A DNA stretch of 5,275 nucleotides, taken from contig JAILAO010000015.1 of the NCBI GenBank assembly GCA_024681565.1, positions 1-5,275 on the forward strand, given 5' to 3'. Source of the DNA: Bacteroidales bacterium (GTDB lineage Bacteria > Bacteroidota > Bacteroidia > Bacteroidales > UBA932). Position 1 is the first letter of the stretch, and each line of letters starts with the position of its first letter. The notes under the pieces are model-generated. The model saw only the letters and a list, made by a program, of their open reading frames with translations, did not search any database and had not been told where the DNA came from. This document shows, piece after piece, positions 1 through 5,275 of the stretch. A program made the position numbers and the translations under genes.

Positions 1-1219
1 TGTCCGGGTCTATGCTCTTGTGCTGCTGGTCCACATAGGCGATTTTTGCGGTAGGACCTATCTCGATGGTGCCGCTGTCGGGCTGCTCGATGCCCATGAT
101 CAGGCGGAACAGGGTGGTCTTGCCGGCCCCGTTGGGGCCGATCACGCCCACGATGCCCGCAGGAGGAAGCACGAAGGAGAGATGCTCGAAGAGCAGCTTG
201 TCCCCGTAAGCCTTGCTGACATCATGGAACTCGATGACCTTGTTGCCGAGGTGCGGGCCGTTCGGAATGTAGATTTCCAGGCGCGCCTCTTTCTCGCGGG
301 CATCCGCGGAGGCCAGTTTCTCATAGGCGCCCAGACGGGCTTTCTGCTTGGCCTGTCTGGCTTTGGGGGCCATCCGGACCCACTCGAGCTCCCGCTCGAG
401 GGTCTTGCGCCGTTTGCTCTCCTGCTTTTCCTCCTGGGCAAGGCGTATGCTCTTCTGCTCCAGCCATGACGAGTAGTTGCCTTTCCAGGGAATGCCTTCG
501 CCGCGGTCCAGTTCGAGGATCCAGCCGGCGACATTGTCCAGGAAATAGCGGTCGTGCGTGACGGCGATGACCGTGCCCTTGTATTGCTGCAGATGGGCTT
601 CCAACCACTGGATACTCTCGGTGTCGAGGTGGTTGGTCGGCTCGTCCAGCAGCAGCACGTCCGGTGCCTGCAGGAGCAGGCGGCAGAGTGCGACGCGGCG
701 GCGCTCACCGCCGGAAAGCGTAGCGATCCTTGCATCGGACGGCGGGCACTGCAGGGCATCCATGGCCCGCTCGAGCTTGGCGTCGATCTCCCAGCCGTCG
801 TGGTGTTCGATGAGTTCAGTCAATTCCCCCTGCCGTTCGATCAGCGCATTCATCTGGTCGTCGTCCATCGGTTCGCAGAACTTCAGGCCGATCTCGTTGT
901 ACTCGGCCAGCATGTCCATGACCTCCTGGACGCCCTCCTGCACGACTTCCAGCACCGTCTTGTCCGGATCCATCTGCGGTTCCTGCTCCAGGTAGCCTAC
1001 GCTGTAGCCCGGAGCCCAGACGACTTCGCCTTTGTAGGATTTCTCCACGCCTGCAATAATCTTGAGCAAGGTGGATTTGCCGGAACCGTTCAGGCCGATG
1101 ATGCCGATTTTGGCGCCATAGAAGAAGGATAGGTAGATGTCTTTGAGAATCACCTTGTTGTTGTGGGGGAGGACCTTGCCGACCCCGTTCATCGAGAAGA
1201 TAATCTTTTCGTCTGCCAT
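1..1219 (-). CDS. ettA: EttA-type ABC-F ATPase, energy-dependent translational throttle (3' end outside window)
   Basis: This is a cytoplasmic ABC-F protein with no membrane domain. Family knowledge: EttA binds the ribosomal E site and gates entry into elongation according to the ATP/ADP ratio. I translated 406 codons without a stop. The first ATPase domain has Walker A GLNGSGKST (42-50), a Q-loop near Q79, signature LSGGE (168-172), Walker B ending at D192-E193 and switch H222 in THDRYF. An arm-like insertion lies at about 93-145. The linker that touches P-site tRNA spans about 241-325 and contains GNYSSWLEQK and ELEWVR. The second domain starts near 327 with Walker A GPNGAGKTT (361-369). 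E. coli EttA has about 555 residues, so roughly 150 are missing, including the second signature and Walker B. The start MADEKIIFSM is the usual Bacteroidales form. It begins three bases after the cstA stop, so the two are probably co-transcribed. The family call is very secure; EttA over another ABC-F subgroup rests on the N-terminus and linker. Confidence 0.96.
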   Translation of the reverse strand, partial: MADEKIIFSMNGVGKVLPHNNKVILKDIYLSFFYGAKIGIIGLNGSGKSTLLKIIAGVEKSYKGEVVWAPGYSVGYLEQEPQMDPDKTVLEVVQEGVQEVMDMLAEYNEIGLKFCEPMDDDQMNALIERQGELTELIEHHDGWEIDAKLERAMDALQCPPSDARIATLSGGERRRVALCRLLLQAPDVLLLDEPTNHLDTESIQWLEAHLQQYKGTVIAVTHDRYFLDNVAGWILELDRGEGIPWKGNYSSWLEQKSIRLAQEEKQESKRRKTLERELEWVRMAPKARQAKQKARLGAYEKLASADAREKEARLEIYIPNGPHLGNKVIEFHDVSKAYGDKLLFEHLSFVLPPAGIVGVIGPNGAGKTTLFRLIMGIEQPDSGTIEIGPTAKIAYVDQQHKSIDPD

Positions 1220-1222
1220 ACT

Positions 1223-2680
1223 TTATTTGGAGGTGTTTTTCTGTTTCCAGCGGAAGAAGAGAAGCACGCAGAGGACGATCGCGGCGGCACCGATCCAGCG
1301 GTTCCAGCCGATCGGAAGGTTGAGTCCGATCTGGGCTACGCAGATATATGTCACGCTGACGGCCGTCATCAGACAGGCCGGCAGCAGGGTCATCAGATAC
1401 CATTCGCCCTTCCGCTCACGGGCGAGATAGACGGTGATCGCCCAGAGGGTGAAGACGGAAAGGGTCTGGTTGGCCCAACCGAAAAACCGCCAGATGACGT
1501 TGAAGCCGTCTTCATTGGCGATGTTGAACCAGAGCATCAGGGCGGCGACCCCGAACAGCGGGAGGCTGATGGCCAGTCGCCGGCCGACCGGTTTCTGGTC
1601 GAAATGCAGGAAATCGGCAATGATGAGCCGTGCGCTGCGCAAAGCCGTATCGCCGCTTGTGATGGGGGCGGCCACCACACCCAGCAGGGCGAGAATGCTG
1701 CCGAAGACGCCCAGCCAGGCACGGGAGACCTTGGTCACGACGGTCGGAGCGGCATCGGTGAAACTGCCGCCGACTTCCGCGGCTCCGCCCGCAAAGAAGA
1801 AATAAGAGGAGACCGCAGCCCAGATCAGGGCCACCAGTCCTTCGGTAATCATCGAGCCGTAGAAGACGGGGCGCCCCAGCTTTTCATTCTTGAGGCAGCG
1901 CGCCATCAGGGGACTCTGGGTCGCATGGAAGCCGCTGATGGCTCCGCAGGCGATCGTAACGAACATATAGGGCCAGATCGCCTGTCCCTTGCCGCCCCAG
2001 GTCTGCGTACGGTTCTGCAGGCCGTCCCACAGTTCGGGGATGTCCGGAGACTTGACGAACAGGCCGATCATCAGCGCGATGGCCATAAAGATCAGCGCGA
2101 CGGCAAACAGCGGATAGATGCGTCCGATGATCTTGTCGATCGGCAGCATCGTGGCAATGATATAATAGACGAAGATGACACCCGCCCAGATCATGAAAGC
2201 GGTGTTGGTCCCGTCTCCGGCCAGGTCTTTCAGGATGACGGCCGGACTATAGACGAACACGGCGCCGACCAGCGTCAGCAGCAGGACGGAGAAGCAGAGC
2301 ATGACGGTCTTGGCCGTCTTGCCCAGGTATTTTCCGATCAGGTCAGGCAGGCCGGCTCCGTCGTTGCGCAGCGACAGCATGCCGCTGAAGTAGTCATGGA
2401 CGGCTCCGCCGAAAATACATCCCAGCACGATCCAGAGGTAGGAGGCGGGACCGAATTTGGCGCCCATGATGGCGCCAAAGATCGGCCCGGTGCCTGCGAT
2501 GTTCAGGAACTGGATCATGAAAACCTTCCAGGTGGGAAGGGGAATATAATCAATATTGTCCGTCCGGGTCATCGCCGGGGTGGGACGCGCCGGATCGGGG
2601 GCGAAGACGCGTTCTACGAGTTTTCCGTAGAACAGGTAGCCGAGGACCAGAGCCAAAACGCTGATAAAGAAAGATACCAT
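1223..2680 (-). CDS. cstA: Carbon starvation protein A family transporter (short form)
   Basis: This is an inner-membrane transporter of 485 residues with about 12-13 hydrophobic segments, starting at residues 3-19 and ending at 461-476. CstA and its relative BtsT in E. coli take up pyruvate, and CstA is also linked to peptide uptake during carbon starvation; the substrate here cannot be read from sequence. Family-type conserved blocks are NIAGTGPIFGAI (60-71), GGAVHDYFSGMLSLRNDG (91-108), CGAISGFHATQSPLMARCL (245-263), APITSGDTALRSARLI (339-354) and RFFGWANQTLS (398-408). E. coli CstA has about 700 residues; this compact form of about 480 is common in Bacteroidetes and not a truncation, because the N-terminus, the core blocks and a lysine-rich cytoplasmic tail (KQKNTSK) are all present. 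The ATG at 2680 is preferred because MVSFFISVLALVLGYLFYGK is the usual N-terminus. It leads a probable operon with ettA and is transcribed divergently from cls. A hairpin-forming repeat lies in its early coding region (2451-2485). Confidence 0.96.
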   Translation of the reverse strand: MVSFFISVLALVLGYLFYGKLVERVFAPDPARPTPAMTRTDNIDYIPLPTWKVFMIQFLNIAGTGPIFGAIMGAKFGPASYLWIVLGCIFGGAVHDYFSGMLSLRNDGAGLPDLIGKYLGKTAKTVMLCFSVLLLTLVGAVFVYSPAVILKDLAGDGTNTAFMIWAGVIFVYYIIATMLPIDKIIGRIYPLFAVALIFMAIALMIGLFVKSPDIPELWDGLQNRTQTWGGKGQAIWPYMFVTIACGAISGFHATQSPLMARCLKNEKLGRPVFYGSMITEGLVALIWAAVSSYFFFAGGAAEVGGSFTDAAPTVVTKVSRAWLGVFGSILALLGVVAAPITSGDTALRSARLIIADFLHFDQKPVGRRLAISLPLFGVAALMLWFNIANEDGFNVIWRFFGWANQTLSVFTLWAITVYLARERKGEWYLMTLLPACLMTAVSVTYICVAQIGLNLPIGWNRWIGAAAIVLCVLLFFRWKQKNTSK

Positions 2681-2684
2681 AGTA

Positions 2685-2692
2685 CAAAAATA
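2685..2692 (-). promoter_or_regulatory. Candidate Bacteroidetes -7 box (TATTTTTG) for cstA-ettA
   Basis: The minus strand reads TATTTTTG, an exact match to the Bacteroidetes TAnnTTTG -7 element recognised by the main sigma factor of this phylum. Only TACT separates it from the cstA ATG, so transcription would begin at or within a base or two of the start codon. No TTTG or TTG is visible at the expected -33 position (around 2711-2716), so the match rests on one element in an AT-rich gap where a chance match is quite possible. Confidence 0.45.
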
Positions 2693-2715
2693 TTAAAAAT
2701 CTGCTGAAAAATCCC

Positions 2716-2723
2716 TATCTTTC
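2716..2723 (+). promoter_or_regulatory. Candidate -7 box (TATCTTTC) for cls
   Basis: TATCTTTC matches TAnnTTTG except at the last base. It would start transcription near 2728, leaving a leader of about 17 bases before the cls ATG at 2745. No convincing -33 TTG is visible near 2693-2697. It is the best candidate in the 64-base divergent gap on the plus strand, but the evidence is modest. Confidence 0.4.
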
Positions 2724-2744
2724 GAACACAATACACGATTGCCC

Positions 2745-4148
2745 ATGCCCGCCTGGTTGGAAATATTCATTGGTGTCCTGCTCGTCAGCATCATCTTGAT
2801 GGAGATCGCCGAAAACGGCCATCCCATCCGGACCATCGCATGGATCCTCCTGCTGACGTTCCTGCCCGTCATCGGCCTGGTGCTCTATTTCTTCTTCGGC
2901 AGGGACCGGAAGAACCGCCGCATGGTCAGTTCTGAGGATATGGACAAACTGCAGGAACTGTCGGAAAAAGCCTGCGAAGGCCACATCTGCACGGACCTGC
3001 CTGCCCACCAGAAGAATCTGGCCACATTGCTGGACACCGCCGGGCGTGCCCGCCCCGTCGGGGGCAATGACGTGCGCGTCTATACCGATTTCCCGGCGAT
3101 GTATAACGACCTGCTGAAGGACCTGGCTTCCGCCCGGCACCACATCCATTTCCAGTTCTTCAAGTTCGAGGACGACGAGTTCGGACGCAAGGTGGCGGAG
3201 ATCCTTGTACGGAAAGCGCAGGAGGGCGTGGAAGTCCGGCTGCAGATCGACGATCTGGCCAATCTCACCCGCCGCAGGTTCTACCACAAGATGCAGAAGC
3301 AGGGTGTGCAGGTCAAATCCTTTTTCCGGGTACGTCTGGTCCTGTCCAGCGATACCAATTACCGCAACCACCGCAAGAATGTGGTCATTGACGGCAGCAT
3401 CGGCTATACCGGCGGAATGAATATCGCCAAACGTTATGCCATCGGCATCCGCTCCGGCAACTGGCGGGATACGCACATCCGCGTCGTCGGCCCGGTCGTG
3501 TCCGAGATGCAGACCGCATTTCTGGTGGACTGGAAGTTCTCCACCAAGCAGCTTCTGAACGATCCCGCCTATTATCCTTCCGTTCCGGCAGCCGGCCATC
3601 TGATGATGCAGGTTGCGACTTCCGGGCCGATGGGGGAGTTCCGCGTCATTATGCAGGCCGTCCTGCGCATGCTCTCGGAAAGCCGGCAGTATGTCTATAT
3701 CCAGACACCCTATTTTATCCCGAACGAACCGATCATCGCCGCCCTGCGCAATGCCGCCCTGTCCGGCGTGGACGTACGCCTGATGCTTCCTGAAAAGGGC
3801 GATGTCAACTTCGTCGTCACGGAAGCCTCCCGCTCCTACATCAAGGATATGCTGAGTGCCGGCGTCAAGGTCTATTATTACAGGAAAGGCTTCCTGCATT
3901 CCAAAGCCATCGTGGCGGATGACGCCGTGGTGTCGATCGGCTCCACGAACCTGGATATCCGCAGTTTCGAGCAGGACTTCGAGATCAACGCCTTTATCTA
4001 TGACCACGACCTGTCCGTGTGCCTGCGCGATATTTTCATCAAGGACGAGGAGGACTGTCTCCGCATCGAACTGGAGGAGTGGGAGAAACGCCCGGCTATC
4101 AAGCGTTTCGGCGAATCTTTCGCCCGCCTGTTCTCTCCGATTCTCTAG
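2745..4148 (+). CDS. cls: Cardiolipin synthase, phospholipase D superfamily
   Basis: This enzyme makes cardiolipin, in the ClsA-type reaction by condensing two phosphatidylglycerol molecules and releasing glycerol, at the inner membrane. The 467 residues match the usual length (E. coli ClsA has 486). Two N-terminal hydrophobic segments (about 5-21 and 31-51) with the PIRTIAWILLLTFLPVIG pattern form the PLD-nuclease N-terminal domain, followed by the basic stretch GRDRKNRR. Two catalytic HxKxxxxD motifs are intact: H209-K211-D216 in NHRKNVVID and H385-K387-D392 in LHSKAIVAD, followed by GSTNLDIRSF. The family element IQTPYFIP is at 319-326. I chose the ATG at 2745; an in-frame TTG at 2739 would add only two residues. 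The gene stands alone, divergent from cstA, with a separate promoter for the next gene downstream. Choice of phosphatidylglycerol or phosphatidylethanolamine as second substrate cannot be decided from sequence. Confidence 0.95.
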   Translation: MPAWLEIFIGVLLVSIILMEIAENGHPIRTIAWILLLTFLPVIGLVLYFFFGRDRKNRRMVSSEDMDKLQELSEKACEGHICTDLPAHQKNLATLLDTAGRARPVGGNDVRVYTDFPAMYNDLLKDLASARHHIHFQFFKFEDDEFGRKVAEILVRKAQEGVEVRLQIDDLANLTRRRFYHKMQKQGVQVKSFFRVRLVLSSDTNYRNHRKNVVIDGSIGYTGGMNIAKRYAIGIRSGNWRDTHIRVVGPVVSEMQTAFLVDWKFSTKQLLNDPAYYPSVPAAGHLMMQVATSGPMGEFRVIMQAVLRMLSESRQYVYIQTPYFIPNEPIIAALRNAALSGVDVRLMLPEKGDVNFVVTEASRSYIKDMLSAGVKVYYYRKGFLHSKAIVADDAVVSIGSTNLDIRSFEQDFEINAFIYDHDLSVCLRDIFIKDEEDCLRIELEEWEKRPAIKRFGESFARLFSPIL

Positions 4149-4219
4149 TTTTTCAGCCCCGGGTCCCGGCTGATATGAAATTTTAATAAAAAATTTTAAC
4201 AACTTGCCGGATTAATTTT

Positions 4220-4227
4220 TACCTTTG
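4220..4227 (+). promoter_or_regulatory. Bacteroidetes -7 promoter box (TACCTTTG) for the lipoprotein gene
   Basis: TACCTTTG followed by C is an exact TAnnTTTG match, embedded in an AT-rich stretch (ATTAATTTTTACCTTTGC). Transcription would start near 4232, giving a leader of about 30 bases to the ATG at 4263. The expected -33 element is weak: TTG at 4204-4206 is only 13 bases upstream, shorter than the usual spacing of about 19-20, and TTTTAAC at 4194-4200 sits nearer the right place. The upstream A/T tracts at 4179-4197 could help polymerase binding. There is no clear Shine-Dalgarno sequence, only AAAGAG abutting the start codon, as is common in this phylum. Confidence 0.75.
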
Positions 4228-4262
4228 CAGGCGAAAATACTATGTCCTAATATTTAAAGAGT

Positions 4263-4808
4263 ATGAAAAAGATTTATTCAATCGCCATGATTGCCGCATG
4301 TGCAATGATGGTTTTCTCCTGCAAGAACAACGGCAAGGGAAATGAAGAAGTCCCCGCTCCTGCAGAGGAAGCGGTCGAGGCTGTCGAAGCAGTTGAAAAT
4401 GCCGCCAAAGAAGGTGCCGAGGCTGTCGAAAATGCTGCCGAAGAAGCTGCCGGGCGCGTTGACGAGGCTCTGGAGAGACTGGGAGACATCATCCCTTATA
4501 CCTCTGTCGAAGTGAAACCGACGTTCAACGGCGGTGATGCCGATGCCTTTCTCAAGTACATCAACGAGAATATCAAGTATCCGCAGTCCGCTCTCGAGAA
4601 GGAAGAGCAGGGCCGTGTGACCGTCAATTTCGTCGTGGACCAGAATGGCAAGATCCGCAACGCCAAGGTCGTCAAGGGTGTCTCCGAGGCCCTGGACGCC
4701 GAGGCGCTCCGCGTCATTGAGAACGCCCCGGACTGGACGCCGGCCAAGCAGGACGGCAAGAACGTCCCCGTGACTTACAGCGTTCCCGTCCTTTTCGCGA
4801 TCCGCTAA
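4263..4808 (+). CDS. Predicted lipoprotein with TonB C-terminal domain and helical 11-residue repeat
   Basis: This protein has 181 residues. The signal peptide MKKIYSIAMIAACAMMVFSC ends in a lipobox (VFSC), so C20 is the likely lipidated residue. Residues 28-73 are rich in Ala and Glu and strongly helical; 42-52 (EAVENAAKEGA) and 53-63 (EAVENAAEEAA) are near-identical 11-residue units. Residues 84-181 form a TonB C-terminal domain of the Bacteroidetes kind. FNGGD replaces the common FPGGE, then come IKYPQSA, GRVTVNFVVDQNGKI, LDAEALRVI and WTPAKQDGKNVPVTYSVPV. Canonical TonB couples ExbB/ExbD to outer-membrane receptors through an N-terminal membrane helix and a proline-rich spacer. Here lipid anchoring and a short helical linker take their place, so an energy-transducing role is doubtful. 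An automatic label of 'energy transducer TonB' would be misleading. The acidic pair E28-E29 sits further from C20 than in typical surface-export signals, so the membrane and side it faces are uncertain. It has its own promoter and terminator, so it is probably monocistronic. Confidence 0.88.
   Translation: MKKIYSIAMIAACAMMVFSCKNNGKGNEEVPAPAEEAVEAVEAVENAAKEGAEAVENAAEEAAGRVDEALERLGDIIPYTSVEVKPTFNGGDADAFLKYINENIKYPQSALEKEEQGRVTVNFVVDQNGKIRNAKVVKGVSEALDAEALRVIENAPDWTPAKQDGKNVPVTYSVPVLFAIR
4386..4451 (+). repeat. Tandem 11-codon repeat in the lipoprotein linker
   Basis: Two 33-base units encode EAVENAAKEGA and EAVENAAEEAA (residues 42-63 of the lipoprotein), identical at eight of eleven positions. 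Several codons differ synonymously (GAA/GAG, GCA/GCT, GTT/GTC, GCC/GCT), so the duplication is old or is maintained at the protein level. The preceding E39-A40-V41 uses the same GAG GCT GTC codons as the second unit, suggesting a partial third unit. Confidence 0.8.
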
Positions 4809-5275
4809 TCCCGAAAGACATCGAAGACGGCCTCCCCGGTGCTTGCATTCAAGGCAAGATCCTCCGGGGAGGCTCCTTTTTGCGGCGTCAGACCGCCGCA
4901 GAGGTCCACGCCGAGAATCCTGCGGGAGGTCCGGAGCGAGACCAGCCCGGCAGTCAGTTGCTCCAGGGTCATCTGGCCCTGGTCCCAGTCCGTGCGGGCA
5001 TACGCTTCCGAAAGGACGTCCAGGTCGATGGACAGATAGACGGGCAGCTCCGGCAGACGTTCCAGGGCGGGGAAGTCCGTCACATCCCGGATCCAAAGGT
5101 CGGACTGCAGCAGCGGCAGCCGGCGGGCGTCTGCCACCCATCCGCCGCAGCTGATCAGGTCCGTCCCGAAGGCTCCGGCCTGATCGTCGGGGTGATGGTC
5201 GAACAGGACAAGGGAAAAAGGCTCCCGGATCCGTTCGAGCCAGAACAGAGTCTGATAGTGGTAATCGCCTGTCCC
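4805..5275 (-). CDS. Arginase/ureohydrolase-fold family protein (5' end outside window)
   Basis: The visible part is 156 codons reading to a TAG stop, open to the right edge, so the true start lies beyond the window. Recognisable ureohydrolase features, in order, are GTGDYHYQTL (which aligns with the usual GGDHS region), LVLFDHHPDDQ (a DxHxD metal-binding motif), LISCGGWV, VYLSIDLDVL (the second metal-binding DxD, as in SxDxDxxDP) and ILGVDLCGG. These are the manganese ligands that arginases and agmatinases use to hydrolyse guanidino compounds. Differences from true arginases are visible: the first His is shifted by one residue (GDYH rather than GDH), and DVL is followed by SEAY instead of DP. 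It therefore belongs to a divergent, short branch whose substrate is unknown, and it should not be named arginase, agmatinase or formimidoylglutamase. The gene is convergent with the lipoprotein gene, sharing four bases at the stop codons, and its 3' end carries that gene's terminator. Confidence 0.82.
   Translation of the reverse strand, partial: GTGDYHYQTLFWLERIREPFSLVLFDHHPDDQAGAFGTDLISCGGWVADARRLPLLQSDLWIRDVTDFPALERLPELPVYLSIDLDVLSEAYARTDWDQGQMTLEQLTAGLVSLRTSRRILGVDLCGGLTPQKGASPEDLALNASTGEAVFDVFRD
4829..4881 (+). terminator. Intrinsic terminator for the lipoprotein gene, inside the opposing gene
   Basis: GCCTCCCCGG (4830-4839) and CCGGGGAGGC (4864-4873) are perfect reverse complements, and a G-U pair (4829 with 4874) can extend the stem. 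A second stem, CTTGC (4842-4846) with GCAAG (4854-4858), stacks inside the loop. The outer stem is followed by TCC and then five T (4877-4881) on the plus strand, the arrangement of a Rho-independent terminator. It begins about 20 bases after the lipoprotein stop codon. There is no T-tract on the other side, so it should act only on plus-strand transcripts. It lies wholly within the coding sequence of the convergent arginase-family gene. Confidence 0.8.

Noticed and set aside
20..1132. Several frames of 95-205 codons on both strands across the ettA region
   Set aside because: The intact EttA reading frame covers 1-1219 with all expected motifs; the others are its out-of-frame and antisense shadows.
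1163..2707. A 514-codon open frame on the plus strand, opposite cstA
   Set aside because: It is antisense to a clearly recognisable CstA. Its translation is rich in D, G, Q, H and R with no domain, and the frame stays open because the GC-rich cstA codons avoid the triplets that would give stops on the other strand.
2739..2747. TTG at 2739 as the cls start
   Set aside because: An in-frame ATG lies two codons later (2745), and the two extra residues add nothing to the conserved N-terminal membrane segment.
4155..4197. Possible terminator after cls (CCGG/CCGG hairpin at about 4159-4169, and an AATTTT/AAAATT hairpin at about 4179-4195)
   Set aside because: The GC stem is only four pairs and has no following T-tract, and the AT hairpin is weak and more easily read as A/T-rich sequence upstream of the next promoter.
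2715..4202. A 495-codon open frame on the minus strand, opposite cls and slightly longer than it
   Set aside because: It mirrors a well-supported cardiolipin synthase with both catalytic motifs. The composition of the translated product is that of an antisense shadow, and no family is recognisable.
4278..5141. A 287-codon minus-strand frame running through the lipoprotein gene and the arginase-family gene
   Set aside because: It is out of frame with the arginase motifs and antisense to the lipoprotein. The low-complexity, Arg/Pro-rich start and lack of any motif indicate a shadow frame.
1..5275. Mobile elements, CRISPR arrays, tRNA/rRNA genes, phage or toxin-antitoxin genes
   Set aside because: I saw no regularly spaced repeats, transposase or integrase motifs, terminal inverted repeats or tRNA-like folds. 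The gene content is ordinary chromosomal housekeeping and envelope functions.

Overview
The window looks like ordinary chromosome from a GC-rich member of the Bacteroidales (Alistipes-like or a related uncultured gut or rumen lineage; the exact genus cannot be read from this sequence). Three things point there. An exact TAnnTTTG promoter box lies upstream of the lipoprotein gene and another upstream of cstA. The start codons lack clear Shine-Dalgarno sequences. The EttA-type N-terminus and the FPGG-like TonB C-terminal domain have the form typical of that order. Coding DNA is visibly GC-rich, while the two non-coding gaps (2681-2744 and 4149-4262) are AT-rich.

Layout, left to right. Positions 1-1219 (minus) hold most of an EttA-type ABC-F translation factor whose C-terminus lies beyond the left edge. 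Positions 1223-2680 (minus) hold a complete short-form CstA carbon-starvation transporter, three bases upstream of ettA and very probably in one transcript with it. A 64-base divergent gap follows, with a candidate promoter for each direction. Positions 2745-4148 (plus) hold a complete cardiolipin synthase with both HKD motifs. A 114-base gap with a clear Bacteroidetes -7 box leads to positions 4263-4808 (plus), a small lipoprotein with a helical 11-residue repeat and a TonB C-terminal domain. Positions 4805-5275 (minus) hold the C-terminal part of an arginase-fold (ureohydrolase-like) protein, convergent with the lipoprotein gene and overlapping it by four bases.

The genes do not form an obvious single pathway. 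They are an import/translation pair (cstA-ettA), a membrane-lipid enzyme (cls), an envelope lipoprotein and a metal-dependent hydrolase of unknown substrate. There is no mobile element, CRISPR array, tRNA or rRNA, and I see no convincing new multi-gene system. The points most worth a second look are an intrinsic terminator for the lipoprotein gene that lies inside the coding region of the opposing gene, the unusual lipoprotein-anchored TonB domain, a possible leaderless cstA transcript with mutually occluding divergent promoters, and a long hairpin inside cstA.
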